64,000 nt of DNA from Paramoeba atlantica (GCA_977017575.1 CDRNVI010000069.1:186001-250000), one strand, 5' to 3'. Shown: positions 47,563 to 56,844, counted from the stretch's first letter. The notes: generated from the letters alone by a model not told the origin. Program-made: numbers and translations.

Positions 47563-48729
47563 GGCATCGGTTATGTCAACAGATTTCAAACTTGAATGTC
47601 TTGAAATAATCAATAGCCTCTAATTCAAAAGTACTGATAATACCGAATATAAAGTTTATATGACCCAATGAAAAGTGACCCACCACTTTTAGTACGCATA
47701 GTACTGTGACTCTATGTCACCCACTTTACACTAAGGAACTTGGACAAATACAAGCTGTGAAAATATGTATTTTTAACACTGCAAACTTGTGATAGTAGAT
47801 AGAATACATTGCGGGGGTTGTTAACAAGCTCTGCCTCTTTCTTCTTTATGGTGGCCGGGTGGGGGTGAATTGAGGGGGGTGATAAAATCGCGAAAAAAAG
47901 GGGGGGGTATGGTCGATGAAAGGAATACTGATGATTTTCATTTTCGCCAGGGGGTGTGATTAGCCAAGTCGTTAGGTCCAGTGACTCTACATCTGAGATA
48001 GTTGGGTTCGATTCCCACTAACGTATTTTTCGTTCGGCTACACAGGGATTAGCTAAGAAGCTTGGGTCCACGATGTCTGCACGGATTAGTCCATTTGCCA
48101 ATCCCACCCATTAGCATTCGCGTTGGAAGGGGGTTCGAACCCGCTACTCGTAGCTTTTGCACAAACTACATGCAGCACGAACGTCGTTAATGGAAAGCAA
48201 TTCGCGAAGCCCCGTTTTACAACAACCACCGCTTTTTAACGAAGCAGCTAGAACACCGACATGATAGTATAGAATACATCAATTGAATTATTGAAATGGG
48301 ACGGCAAACGTTAGTGAGTTTAACCCTAGGGACATGAATAAGTCACCCCCCCCCCTGTTTTTTTTCCTGAAGGAGCCTAGGGAGATCATGATACCATTTT
48401 TTCGTTCAGAATTTCGAGATCTACACGTTCCCGCTATTTTTAGCTGCCTTTAAAAAAATAAAAAAAAAGCTAAATTAAAAAAAAATTAATTCGCGATTTG
48501 CGAGCCTCCCCAGAATTCGGACTTCTTTCTACGTTTAAACCCTGTTTTGGGGTTTTATTGGGTCCCCAGCGCAATGGAGTTTCCCTAGTCAGCATAATCT
48601 CATTACTTAACACCTGAGAGAAAACGGATGATCACAATATTTGTTGACTGAGATCTCATGACTGATCTATTTTCCAACGCTTTTGTTGCACATACAATAT
48701 TGTATACTTGTATGTCATGCTCTTACGTG
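47563..48729. other. intergenic DNA with tRNA-like modules and repeats
   Basis: No protein gene is seen. Around 47952-48025 and 48050-48160 are two tRNA-like segments (next entry). At 48197-48247 is a decayed hairpin arm of family HP (ACAACAACCACCGC). At 48363-48470 is a repeat also found at 3880-3990. G-runs with GTGATAAAAT-like words at 47875-47935 resemble those at 39610-39710. Confidence 0.4.
47952..48160 (+). repeat. two tRNA-like segments in tandem (A/B-box modules)
   Basis: The first segment has TTAGCCAAGTCGTTAGG (A-box-like) and GGGTTCGATTCCC (B-box) at normal tRNA spacing, with a 4-bp T-stem and a weak anticodon stem. The second has GATTAGCTAAGAAGCTTGG and GGGGGTTCGAACCCGC at longer spacing. 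I could not pair an acceptor stem in the first one, so it is not a normal tRNA gene. They could be tRNA pseudogenes, a tRNA-derived SINE or internal Pol III promoters for another RNA. Confidence 0.35.
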
Positions 48730-49020
48730 CTAGTACTCCTTCGTTCTCACATGACGTGGTTCACGTTGGATGGATATTTTATGATGATTCACGCTGTCGG
48801 CTCGACATTTATGAGACTTCCACATGTTTTTGGACATTAGCATAATATCATTCATTTTTTCCAAAGAATCAAGATGCTGTTTGCTAGATTCGTGTTCGAC
48901 AGCGTGATGGTCGGGAAATACATCACAGCAGAGCTTGCACCAATGCTTCGATTTAGTTGATCGCCTGTAAAACAATTTTAATGCTCGACGAGGACCCCGT
49001 AGTAATAACGACACATGCAT
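48730..49020 (-). CDS. small U1-type zinc-finger protein, probably mitochondrial
   Basis: This 96-residue frame starts MHVSLLLRGPRRALKLFYRR, a good mitochondrial presequence. It continues STKSKHWCKLCCDVFPDH and HESSKQHLDSLEK, giving the C-x2-C ... H-x5-H pattern of U1/matrin-type zinc fingers. An AG lies three bases before the ATG on the coding strand, after a short T-rich stretch. Kinetoplastid editosome proteins of the KREPB group carry such fingers but are larger and have RNase III domains, so this is at most a relative of that finger. It fits the strand and theme of the cluster; being small, it could still be spurious. Confidence 0.45.
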   Translation of the reverse strand: MHVSLLLRGPRRALKLFYRRSTKSKHWCKLCCDVFPDHHAVEHESSKQHLDSLEKMNDIMLMSKNMWKSHKCRADSVNHHKISIQREPRHVRTKEY

Positions 49021-49748
49021 CAACTAGAATTAAGGCAATTTTTTTAAAGTCTGGAATGTATGCCAAATAATCTAAGGGGGGGGTGCGGATTTTTTTGGTA
49101 ATATACCTGTGAAACGGTTATTAAGGATAAAAGCAATTAAGGCAGAATGAATTTAAAAATTAATTACTGCCTTAATTAAAGTATTAAAAAAAGTATTAAA
49201 TTTGGAACATTGGCAAAGATAAAATCATGGTTTTATTGTAACCTGCACCTCTAACGAAGACTTTATTATATTGAAGGAGATACTACTCCCTCGCTACCGT
49301 AGGTTATTTCGTCGTGCCCGATTTCGTGCCCGATGTGTGGCCGGATTTCGTGCCCGATATCGTTTCAGGTGAGTTTTCGAAAAAAAAAATGTTTACAAAG
49401 ACGTATGAATTGAGTGACAAAATCACTAGTTTTTCAACAATTCCGATGGGTACCCTCTGCCCCCATCCCCTCCTCACCAGGGTGGTCATAGCAATCTTTG
49501 AAATTTTGAAAAATTGATTATTGCCTTAATTAAATTGCCTTAATTACCCTTAATTGAGGTTTCGACGATAAATCTGTTTGGTACTGTTTTGTAATATAAA
49601 TCTGCGAATACAAAACGAGTGTTTTGTCCCCTTTCACTCTGCTTGACCAGACCCCCCATATTCTATTTATCTGATCGACGCTCCTGTAAATATATCATCC
49701 TGTAGACGCTAAATCTGTTAAAACTTATTCGCATCCGATAATGAAGTG
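49021..49748. other. intergenic DNA with palindromic AT repeats
   Basis: No gene is seen. CAATTAAGGCAG at 49138 and its inverse CTGCCTTAATTA at 49167 form a palindrome, and the word recurs inverted at 49520-49550, suggesting a small TIR element of about 400 bp. The segment 49300-49385 (three GATTTCGTGCCCGAT-like words) is an inverted copy of 24570-24650. Confidence 0.4.
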
Positions 49749-50441
49749 TCAAGTCACACACCGCTTTGCAAGCTTTTCCTTCAGTGTATTGACTTCGCTT
49801 TGAAGTTTGCTGCATTTCTCGGAAAGTTCTTCGAGTTCAACGCTTTTGTTTGCTAATGTTTCATTTAGCTCCGTGTGCTCGGCGCTGTTTACAACTATGT
49901 TTCTTAAATTATTTTTCAATTTTCCGATTTCCAATTTCGTTATCTCATAATTTTCACGCTCAAGGCCCAAATGAAATTCATATTCCTCTACGTTTTCACG
50001 CAATTGTTCGAGGTTGTGCTTTTCTGCCACCGCCCAAATGTTGTCTGAATTTTTATTGGTGCTGGTAACACTGCTGAGTAATTGACCGAGCTCTGCTCTC
50101 TTAGTACGTAGCTTTTGATGTTTTGCCTTCAATTCGTATTCGTTCATGATATCGGTCATTTCGGGAGAAGGATACACGCCGAGTACCTTCTTGTGAGCCA
50201 CTGCATTCTCCGCGGTTTGATACGCTTTCCAGAGCTCGTTTAATAGCTTCGAATCTCCGCTGGATTCTGCTCTAGAAAAGAGACACGCGGGACACCGTGT
50301 AAATGATCTACATCGCGTGTTGAAGAGCATTTTGCTCTTAAAAAACGAATGTATCCCAGTTTGTGTAACATATTGGCGTCGAAGCATTGTCTGAGTATGC
50401 CAAAGATATGAAGCTGTATAACTCATCGTCGGGCATGCCAT
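49749..50441 (-). CDS. coiled-coil protein, probably mitochondrial
   Basis: I do not recognise a family. The 230-residue protein begins with a basic, acid-free segment of about 50 residues (QYVTQTGIHSFFKSKMLF) suited to mitochondrial import, has a CPAC pair near residue 51, and from about residue 95 to the end forms long charged helices (KLEIGKLKNNLRNIVV, LEELSEKCSKLQSEVNTLKE) with heptad leucines. It could be a structural subunit of a mitochondrial complex. Confidence 0.6.
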   Translation of the reverse strand: MACPTMSYTASYLWHTQTMLRRQYVTQTGIHSFFKSKMLFNTRCRSFTRCPACLFSRAESSGDSKLLNELWKAYQTAENAVAHKKVLGVYPSPEMTDIMNEYELKAKHQKLRTKRAELGQLLSSVTSTNKNSDNIWAVAEKHNLEQLRENVEEYEFHLGLERENYEITKLEIGKLKNNLRNIVVNSAEHTELNETLANKSVELEELSEKCSKLQSEVNTLKEKLAKRCVT

Positions 50442-50699
50442 TTTTTCCCGTTTCTTATAGCATGACGAATAGTATCGTAAAATTTTAAAATAGAATCCGT
50501 AGAACTTACGATAAGAAAAAGTCAGCTTTTGTTTTAAGCACCAAAATACGACTACAGCCCTTCAAAATCAACGAATACTTCAAAGAAAAGTCGTTTTCTG
50601 GAAGCGAATTCGAAATTTGAACTTCACGCAAGGTCACTAAACACAAAATTACAGTTAACATTTTTTCCCGAGAAAACACGGTGCCTATCTCAATTTTTT

Positions 50700-52571
50700 T
50701 CAGTTCGTGCTCGGATCCTTTTCAACTATCGGTACACAGCATAGCCAACGCACGGACTGCGTCTCGTCCTCCGGATCCTCACAAAACGGAATATGCCACA
50801 TTCGTTTTCCCCCTTTCCGTTGAAACTGCATATACGGCGGATCCTCCGTACTGATTTTCATAAAACAACGAAGGCACAGCACCTTTTTCTCCTGCTTTTC
50901 AAACACCACCTCCTCCACCGCATGGGGAAACATTTTCCTCACCACCCCCTCCACCAGCTCCGTTGAGGCTATATCCTGCGCCCCCTGCATGTGAAACCCC
51001 AGCAGCGCCCTCTCCGCCTCCTCCCCCATCCCCCGATGCTGGTACACCCGCATCATGGCCTCATAACTCCCCGCGGTGAACCGCACCCCCACATTCCCCG
51101 CAAACGTCCGTAGCTGCTGGATCTGCTCCAGCGCACTGGTGGCCGCGAGGGCACGGAAGATGGGCTCGAAGCACCGCCCCTTCATGTAGCGCAGTGGACG
51201 GGAGCGTAGGAACGCAATGGCGTCGTGTACGCGGCCATCCTCACAGAGTACCGCAACGGCGGCGAGCGTAACCTCGGGGGTCCAGGTGAAGGTGGGGCCT
51301 GCGGCATAGGCACGGTCGAGTACGGTGAAGGCGTGGGCCCTGTGTTCGTTGCGAATACGACTTGCCTCCGTGCTGTTGTTCGTGTTGTCGCTGTTCGGAT
51401 TCGCGATGACTCTGCGACAGTGCTGGAGGACGGTGGCGGTGGTGGCGGGGGTGTCGGGGAGGTGGGGGTTGGACTGTAGGGTGTGGAGGAGGGCGGCGAT
51501 ACGGGAGGGGAGGGTGGTGAGGTCGGGGGTGGGGAGAGGGGGGAGGGAGGGGGGAGGGAGAGGGGGGTGACCGATGGGGTCGAGGAGGGGGGAGGGGAGG
51601 GAGGGGGGTTGTGTTGGTTGTGGTGGTGTTGGGGTTTCTGATGGTTGTTGTGCTTGTTGTTGCTGCTGGCATTCTTGTTGTTGTTGTTGTACATGCTGCT
51701 GCTGCTGCTGCCATTCTTGTTGTTGTTGTGACAATTGTTGTTGTTGTGACAATTGTTGTTCTTGTGACAATTGTTGTTGTTGTGATAATTGTTGTTGTTG
51801 TGATAATTGTTGTTGTTGTGATAATTGTTGTTGTTGTGATAATTGTAGTTGTTGTTGTTGTGATAATTGTTGTTGTTGCCATTCTTGTTGTTGTTGTTGT
51901 TGTACATGCTGCTGCTGCTGCTGCCATTCTTGTTGTTGTTGTTGCTGCCATTGTTCAGGTTGTTGTTGTGTAGACGGGTGGTGAGGGTTATCAAAACCCA
52001 TGAGTGAGGCGGGTGTTGATGTTTGGGCGTATTCCATCGATACAGTTGTTGTTGTGGCCGTTGTTGTTGTATGGAGGGGTGGAGTGGGGGATGAGGAAGA
52101 GGAAGGGGTGTAGGGGGGAGAGGGTGAGTCGGAGGTGAAGGGGTTGGTTACGTAAGGAGGGTCTTGGATTTGCTCTCCTGCATGGGGTATGTTGGAAAGG
52201 GTAGAGTTGTTTGGAGGGGTGGAAGGGGATGACTGGTCGGGGGATGGAGCACTCTCATGGGGGTCACGTGTGGCTCCGTCTTGGTCCTTAAATGATGACT
52301 CGTCAGGGCATTCAGTGAATGTGGTGTTTACCATGGTGGCGGAGAATCCTTTCTGCATGTGAAGCTGATGAATTTGCTCACTGGAAAGCGGGGGTGAAGC
52401 TGTAAAGCTTTCACCTTGAGAAGAGAGCTCAGCCGCTACATGCGGACTAAAATCTGAAAACCCAGTTTGCGGGTTTGTGTGTACACGACGTGTAAAATGA
52501 GCGAAAGTTTGGGAGAAAGAATAAAGCCCTGACGTAGAGCCTCGAAACCCACGAAGAGTGTACATGTGCAT
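50700..52571 (-). CDS. PRORP-like PPR protein lacking the NYN nuclease domain, polyQ-rich
   Basis: PRORP proteins process tRNA 5' ends with PPR repeats, a split zinc-binding module and a NYN nuclease inserted between its halves. Here residues 1-190 are low-complexity, 200-330 are Gln-rich, and 390-550 contain PPR-like helices (GSYEAMMRVYQHRGMGEEAE). Then LCLRCFMKIS (Cys 566, 569), resembling the first zinc half of PRORP, is followed after only about 24 residues by RMWHIP (His 593) and RWLCC (Cys 611), resembling the C-terminal WHVP ... WxC half. All four zinc ligands are kept, but the roughly 170-residue nuclease is absent. I infer a non-catalytic PRORP derivative, probably mitochondrial. The match rests on motifs, not alignment scores. 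Confidence 0.6.
   Translation of the reverse strand: MHMYTLRGFRGSTSGLYSFSQTFAHFTRRVHTNPQTGFSDFSPHVAAELSSQGESFTASPPLSSEQIHQLHMQKGFSATMVNTTFTECPDESSFKDQDGATRDPHESAPSPDQSSPSTPPNNSTLSNIPHAGEQIQDPPYVTNPFTSDSPSPPYTPSSSSSPTPPLHTTTTATTTTVSMEYAQTSTPASLMGFDNPHHPSTQQQPEQWQQQQQQEWQQQQQHVQQQQQQEWQQQQLSQQQQLQLSQQQQLSQQQQLSQQQQLSQQQQLSQEQQLSQQQQLSQQQQEWQQQQQHVQQQQQECQQQQQAQQPSETPTPPQPTQPPSLPSPLLDPIGHPPLPPPSLPPLPTPDLTTLPSRIAALLHTLQSNPHLPDTPATTATVLQHCRRVIANPNSDNTNNSTEASRIRNEHRAHAFTVLDRAYAAGPTFTWTPEVTLAAVAVLCEDGRVHDAIAFLRSRPLRYMKGRCFEPIFRALAATSALEQIQQLRTFAGNVGVRFTAGSYEAMMRVYQHRGMGEEAERALLGFHMQGAQDIASTELVEGVVRKMFPHAVEEVVFEKQEKKVLCLRCFMKISTEDPPYMQFQRKGGKRMWHIPFCEDPEDETQSVRWLCCVPIVEKDPSTN
51640..51965. repeat. 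trinucleotide-rich polyQ-coding repeat
   Basis: On the plus strand this reads as repeated TTGTTGTTG with TGATAATTG interruptions; on the coding strand it gives Gln runs broken by Leu-Ser (QQQQLSQQQQLS). The 18-base unit TTGTTGTTGTGATAATTG is repeated several times, flanked on both sides by GCTGCTGCTG blocks. It lies wholly inside the PRORP-like gene and is likely length-variable. Confidence 0.8.
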
Positions 52572-52715
52572 AGAAGAAGTATGAAAAATCAGATTAATTC
52601 TCTAAATCAGATACTGCTAGATTGGCGAAGTAAATAATTATGATTATCAAAAGTCAAGGAAAGAAAAAGGAATGCAGCACGCAAAAAGACGTCCTCCACA
52701 GTAGTCATTCATCCA

Positions 52716-54095
52716 TTATACCGAATCTGGGTACATTTCCAGAATCATCGTGCGAACAGGATCATCTTTACTTTTGAGAAGCGTAGCGCACTGAAATACA
52801 ATAATTTCAGTGTCCACAACATTGAACATACGACTGTTGTTTTCTGTGTTAAAATACGCGTATTGTGATTTAGGGATGTACAGGTGAAGATTAACGCAAG
52901 TGTTGTTCGAGATGGACGATACCCATGTAGAGAGAACCGTCGGAGGCCGAGATAAATAGCTGGAGAGATCCGTCGCACCTCCCCCTATTCGCTTCTCGTG
53001 TGTGAATCGAATATTCCACCAATAAGGAATTACGGAGACATAATGAACAGAGAGCCCGTTGACGCCTTCAAATGGGCGAAGCAGCGAACGCTCAAGAAAA
53101 GAGTCCCCGAACAGCGCCTCTGCAAAATCTTCGTCATAGGGAATGTCGAGGGTGAACACCCACTTGGGCCTACAGCTCTGCGTCACACGATGCAGAAGCT
53201 CATTTCCAAGTTCAGCGCGCAACACGCTGCCGAAACTACCGAAAAATCTGTCGGTTTCGTAGAATGCCGAACCGAACACCATCGGGGCACCGGGACTGTT
53301 TTCGGTAAAAGCATTGAGGGGCGACGCACATAAGTCAATAACAGTGTAGCCGGACTGCACGAGCCTTTCCTTCAGTCGAAGATCGGCACACAGCTGTAAC
53401 GATCCACTTCGCAGAATGCGTATGTAGCGAATTAAAACCGTAGCAATGCGGTAAAGAATCTCTTCGGGCGCCTGAGGGGAGTTTGTCCGGTAAAGCCGCC
53501 GAAGTCGTTCGTAGGTAGCGGCGGGAACAGAAATGGAGAAAGCATAGGGCTCGGCATTCACGACAACCGCAACTTGCAGATGCACGGAATGCCCAATACA
53601 GGAAGGGAGAGTGGGTTTTTTGGAAGCTGTCCTCGGTAAGTAGTCTTCGCGGACCAGTCGCAAGGTAGAAAGTTGTGTTACTCCCTTTAAAGTGCAAATC
53701 TCGTTCCATGATTTTTGACATTTCACAATTAAGGAAAAGTTTTGGAGAAAGCTTCGTAATCGATCAATGTCTTCGGAGTGGTGCAGATCTAGCAGGAGCG
53801 CTGTATCACGTAGGAGTTGTGCATCGTAGGTGGGACCAGCAAGAGGAAGGAATGCCATGGCAGGTGGAAACTGTCCTGATTTCTGAACTCGAAAAGGTGA
53901 GGATTGACTCAGAATCCACTTTGCTAAGGCCTCCCACAGCTTGCGCTCTGCTCTGGCGTGTTGCAATACTTTGCGTACCGGGAAAGCTTGCTTTAGCGCC
54001 ACATGGAACTCAACGTTTATTGAAGTCCAGGCTCGTTCAAGCAATACTTCGGAAACAAGCGCTTCGAGGGCGCCTGATTGATCCTCCAGCTGCAT
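52716..54095 (-). CDS. PCIF1/CAPAM-like cap adenosine methyltransferase homologue
   Basis: PCIF1 methylates N6 of the first transcribed 2'-O-methyladenosine next to the mRNA cap. This 459-residue protein matches the core order: an N-terminal helical part, AATYERLRRLYRTN near 192, LYRIATVLIRYIRILRSGSL near 214-233, DLCASPLNAF near 254-263 (FASPLN in PCIF1), VFGSAFYETDRFFGSFGSV near 273-291 (CSAFPDTDxxFGSxG), TLDIPYDEDF near 315-324 in place of the ANPPF active-site motif, and YVSVIPYWW. The WW domain of animal PCIF1 is absent. Kinetoplastids carry N6,N6,2'-O-trimethyl-A as first base of cap 4, so a role there is plausible, but NPPF has become DIPY and activity is uncertain. Confidence 0.7.
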   Translation of the reverse strand: MQLEDQSGALEALVSEVLLERAWTSINVEFHVALKQAFPVRKVLQHARAERKLWEALAKWILSQSSPFRVQKSGQFPPAMAFLPLAGPTYDAQLLRDTALLLDLHHSEDIDRLRSFLQNFSLIVKCQKSWNEICTLKGVTQLSTLRLVREDYLPRTASKKPTLPSCIGHSVHLQVAVVVNAEPYAFSISVPAATYERLRRLYRTNSPQAPEEILYRIATVLIRYIRILRSGSLQLCADLRLKERLVQSGYTVIDLCASPLNAFTENSPGAPMVFGSAFYETDRFFGSFGSVLRAELGNELLHRVTQSCRPKWVFTLDIPYDEDFAEALFGDSFLERSLLRPFEGVNGLSVHYVSVIPYWWNIRFTHEKRIGGGATDLSSYLSRPPTVLSTWVSSISNNTCVNLHLYIPKSQYAYFNTENNSRMFNVVDTEIIVFQCATLLKSKDDPVRTMILEMYPDSV

Positions 54096-54352
54096 TCTAT
54101 CCGATTATAACGGTGTGCGAATCAAAAGAGTCAGAAAAAGCCATACGACTTTTAGCTTTTGACATGTGAAATTAGATCTTCAAGGGCGAAAGGTGCTTAC
54201 ATAGACTAGGAGAATTAAAGGAACGTCAAAGGATTTGTACGCCTGTAAAAAGGTGACGTCGCATAAAATGCTATCATTATCACTATTGCAGAAAGGAATT
54301 ACAATAGTAAAAAATATACATAAACGCATGTACATGAACGTTCGACCAACTT

Positions 54353-55687
54353 TTATTCATCTGATTTTCCCCAGACAGCTTTTCGTTTTTTCCATGGCTC
54401 TTTCTTCACCCTTTCCCGTCGCTTTTCATTAGTACGATCGATGTTAAGTGTGCCCTCATCGTAATCCTGAGGCAAGACCCCTTCCGTTTTCCACTGCTTG
54501 ACTCTTTCCTTCAGTAGATCGCGAGCGCCAATCTTTTTCTGGGACAACTCGCTGACACTGCTTGAAGGTACATAATCAAAGTACTCTCGTCGTGGCAGGA
54601 AGTGCATGGGATTACGTATCTTAAAATGCCAATGCACATGGTAAAACATCTTATCATTTTGCGGAATCGACTCCGCCACGCGCATTCGGACATATCGGTG
54701 TCGAATCGCGGTAATCAGTCGACTGGAGAAATCGAACAGCAACGGCTTCACCTGCTCATAATACTTCTCGCTGTGCACCGCATTCAGCGCCCGTACATAC
54801 GGCTCACACGGTACCGCATGTAAATTCGTACGGGTCGCAATCATCTCCCGCAACACCTGTACCACCCCCTCCTCATCCTTTGTCATCCCTGCGGCATCCA
54901 ACACGTGACCCCATAACGCAATCGGGAAATGCGGAGACGTGTTCCATCGTTCCTTCTTTGAGAATTCAAACAAATCTTTCCACATTGGGTCTTCAAATTT
55001 ACTCGCCGCATACATAAGAGCGAGAGCGAGACACAGCGGTGGGTTACGTCGAGATCCCATCGCATGCTGCAATGCATTTGACGCAGCCTCTGGACACGAG
55101 GTCGCGGATTCCGTGTCCGGGTTATTCCCACTATGGTACGTACGCATTGCATTAAGGTTACGAAAATCCGCTTTCCAGGTCTCCGAGGCACTCGGGAGTG
55201 TACTCGGCAGGGCGCCCGCCGCAAGCCAGGGCTCGATGTACTGAGGCGAGCCATCCCGCTCCCAGATCTCTCGGAGTTGTGCAAACACCGAAGCGCTCGG
55301 GCACATCTCGACCAGCTTAGAAAACAAAACATGCCGCTGGGTCTCGGGGAGCACACGAGCGATACGGCAGTACTGCGTGAGGAGGGTAGAGGAAGACTCG
55401 ATGGATTCCGGGGACGCTGTGCTTTGCTGACACACGTGGTCAAGAAAAGGACGGAGCGCGATTTGTAGCGCCGGGTGGAGCTCGTGGTGGAGACTTAGAC
55501 GAAAGGAGTTGTCCCCACGACGGGAGTGGTTGTGCCAGACCAGCCCGAGGTTGCGGTTGTGTAGCCGTGGGCGGTCAATTCCTCCCGGGTTAAGGTAGTG
55601 CCACCCGAAGGGACTGTAGGAGGCGTTCGGACAGTTATCGGGATCGGTTTGGTGATGTAGACGTCGTAGGCGGGTGCGGCGAAGCAT
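54353..55687 (-). CDS. PPR-like mitochondrial protein, possibly mitoribosomal
   Basis: The 444-residue protein from the first ATG (MLRRTRLRRLHHQTD) has a strongly basic mitochondrial presequence. Residues 80-300 are helical with PPR-like pairs (SVFAQLREIWERDGSPQYI, PPLCLALALMYAASKFED). A later block MFYHVHWHFKIRNPMHFLPR then EYFDYVPSS and a Lys/Arg-rich tail (NEKRRERVKKEPWKKRK) recall long-tailed kinetoplastid mitoribosomal proteins, from memory of their style only. It lies between the PCIF1-like and LRR genes on the common strand. A pyrimidine-rich stretch precedes the ATG. Confidence 0.6.
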   Translation of the reverse strand: MLRRTRLRRLHHQTDPDNCPNASYSPFGWHYLNPGGIDRPRLHNRNLGLVWHNHSRRGDNSFRLSLHHELHPALQIALRPFLDHVCQQSTASPESIESSSTLLTQYCRIARVLPETQRHVLFSKLVEMCPSASVFAQLREIWERDGSPQYIEPWLAAGALPSTLPSASETWKADFRNLNAMRTYHSGNNPDTESATSCPEAASNALQHAMGSRRNPPLCLALALMYAASKFEDPMWKDLFEFSKKERWNTSPHFPIALWGHVLDAAGMTKDEEGVVQVLREMIATRTNLHAVPCEPYVRALNAVHSEKYYEQVKPLLFDFSSRLITAIRHRYVRMRVAESIPQNDKMFYHVHWHFKIRNPMHFLPRREYFDYVPSSSVSELSQKKIGARDLLKERVKQWKTEGVLPQDYDEGTLNIDRTNEKRRERVKKEPWKKRKAVWGKSDE

Positions 55688-55840
55688 TGGGATAGGAGAA
55701 GGGAAGGGTGAAGTAAGAAATCCGTGAGGGAAGATGTAAAACAATGAATAAAGTGCAAAGAAGATTTTTGTAAATACAGTGAAGAATTTTTTTTACGCTA
55801 AGAAAATAGTATGGTGTGCCAAGCAAATACAGTAAGTAGT

Positions 55841-56839
55841 TCAGCAGGATTCAGCTGATGAACTGTATTCATCATCTTCGTCGTCGGTATCAGTCTGTCC
55901 TTTAAAACGTATTTTCGTACCGTACGTCATAAAGGTAGTGGACAAAGACTCTGGGAGCATAGACACATCAATTTCACCTTGGAGATTCTGGTTGTCTTCG
56001 AGGTCCAATGTTTCCAATCGTGCGGGAAGATGAACAAAGCGCACTAACCCAGAAAACAAATTATTGGCACAGTAAAGATCTATCAATGACGAGGGTAAAT
56101 GTTGTAACTCTAGAGAGCCGGTAAAACAATTACACGATAAATTGAGATATTGAAGTTTTTTCGGTAAGTTTAGAAGATTCAATTCTCCCTGTAAAAGATT
56201 TTTATGAAGGCGAAGATGAGTCAAACTCATTGGAAGTGTTGCTAACTCAATATGTCCATCGAACTGATTGGATTCGGCATCCAACTCGTCTAGAGTGTTG
56301 GGCAAGTGAACTAAATCCAAAGGTCCTGTAAATTTGTTTGTAGAGAGCCCAAGGTAAAAAATGTTTGTGGGTAATCTGCCCAACTCTGCACTTCCCGTTA
56401 TGTTGTTTCTCCACACGTTGAATTCTCGTAGTGTTTCCGGTAGCCATTCCAATCGTAATAACCCAGTAAGATTAATGTCAAGCAAAGAAATTCTCGTGAC
56501 CCGCAGATCAGCGTCACACATGACGCTTTTCCATCCACATGCTGGTGTCGAAGTCGTCCAAGACATTGGCGGGTTATCAATGGCTTGAAAGAGTCGTGCA
56601 AGCTCGTATTCCTGTGGCAAGTTTGCCCCTCGTATTTTTCCTAAACCGGAAGACAAAACAGAGCCGTGTACACGTTCGTTCACTTTTAGGATACTACAGT
56701 CCTTCTTTTGCCGCTTAGTCGGTGGCCGTAAATCACTACATTGGCATGCTCGAAAGCGGATCACATGAAAAGATTTCGGTGGAAAAGTCATGAAAAAAGG
56801 TTGTGATAAAGGCAGTGAAAATATAATCAAAAGGATCAT
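55841..56839 (-). CDS. leucine-rich-repeat protein
   Basis: From about residue 95 the protein has nine or so repeats of the form LPxxLxxLxLxxNxFTGxLEL (for example KLQYLNLSCNCFTGSLELQ, SLIDLYCANNLFSGLVRF). It ends in an acidic tail (TDTDDEDDEYSSSAE). The start at 56839 gives a hydrophobic N-terminus MILLIIFSLPLSQPF that could be a signal peptide; an internal ATG at 56791 is an alternative. Such repeats serve protein binding; the partner is unknown. A foldback element ends only five bases upstream of the first ATG, so the 5' untranslated region and any splice acceptor would lie in the element or inside the frame. Confidence 0.75.
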   Translation of the reverse strand: MILLIIFSLPLSQPFFMTFPPKSFHVIRFRACQCSDLRPPTKRQKKDCSILKVNERVHGSVLSSGLGKIRGANLPQEYELARLFQAIDNPPMSWTTSTPACGWKSVMCDADLRVTRISLLDINLTGLLRLEWLPETLREFNVWRNNITGSAELGRLPTNIFYLGLSTNKFTGPLDLVHLPNTLDELDAESNQFDGHIELATLPMSLTHLRLHKNLLQGELNLLNLPKKLQYLNLSCNCFTGSLELQHLPSSLIDLYCANNLFSGLVRFVHLPARLETLDLEDNQNLQGEIDVSMLPESLSTTFMTYGTKIRFKGQTDTDDEDDEYSSSAESC

Positions 56840-56844
56840 TTGAG

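Noticed and set aside
47952-48025. A functional tRNA gene
   Set aside because: A and B boxes and a T-stem are present, but the acceptor stem does not pair and the anticodon stem is weak.
51182-51994. Asn-, Thr- and Cys-rich long frames overlapping the polyQ region on both strands
   Set aside because: They are other frames of the CAA/TTG repeat inside the PRORP-like gene.
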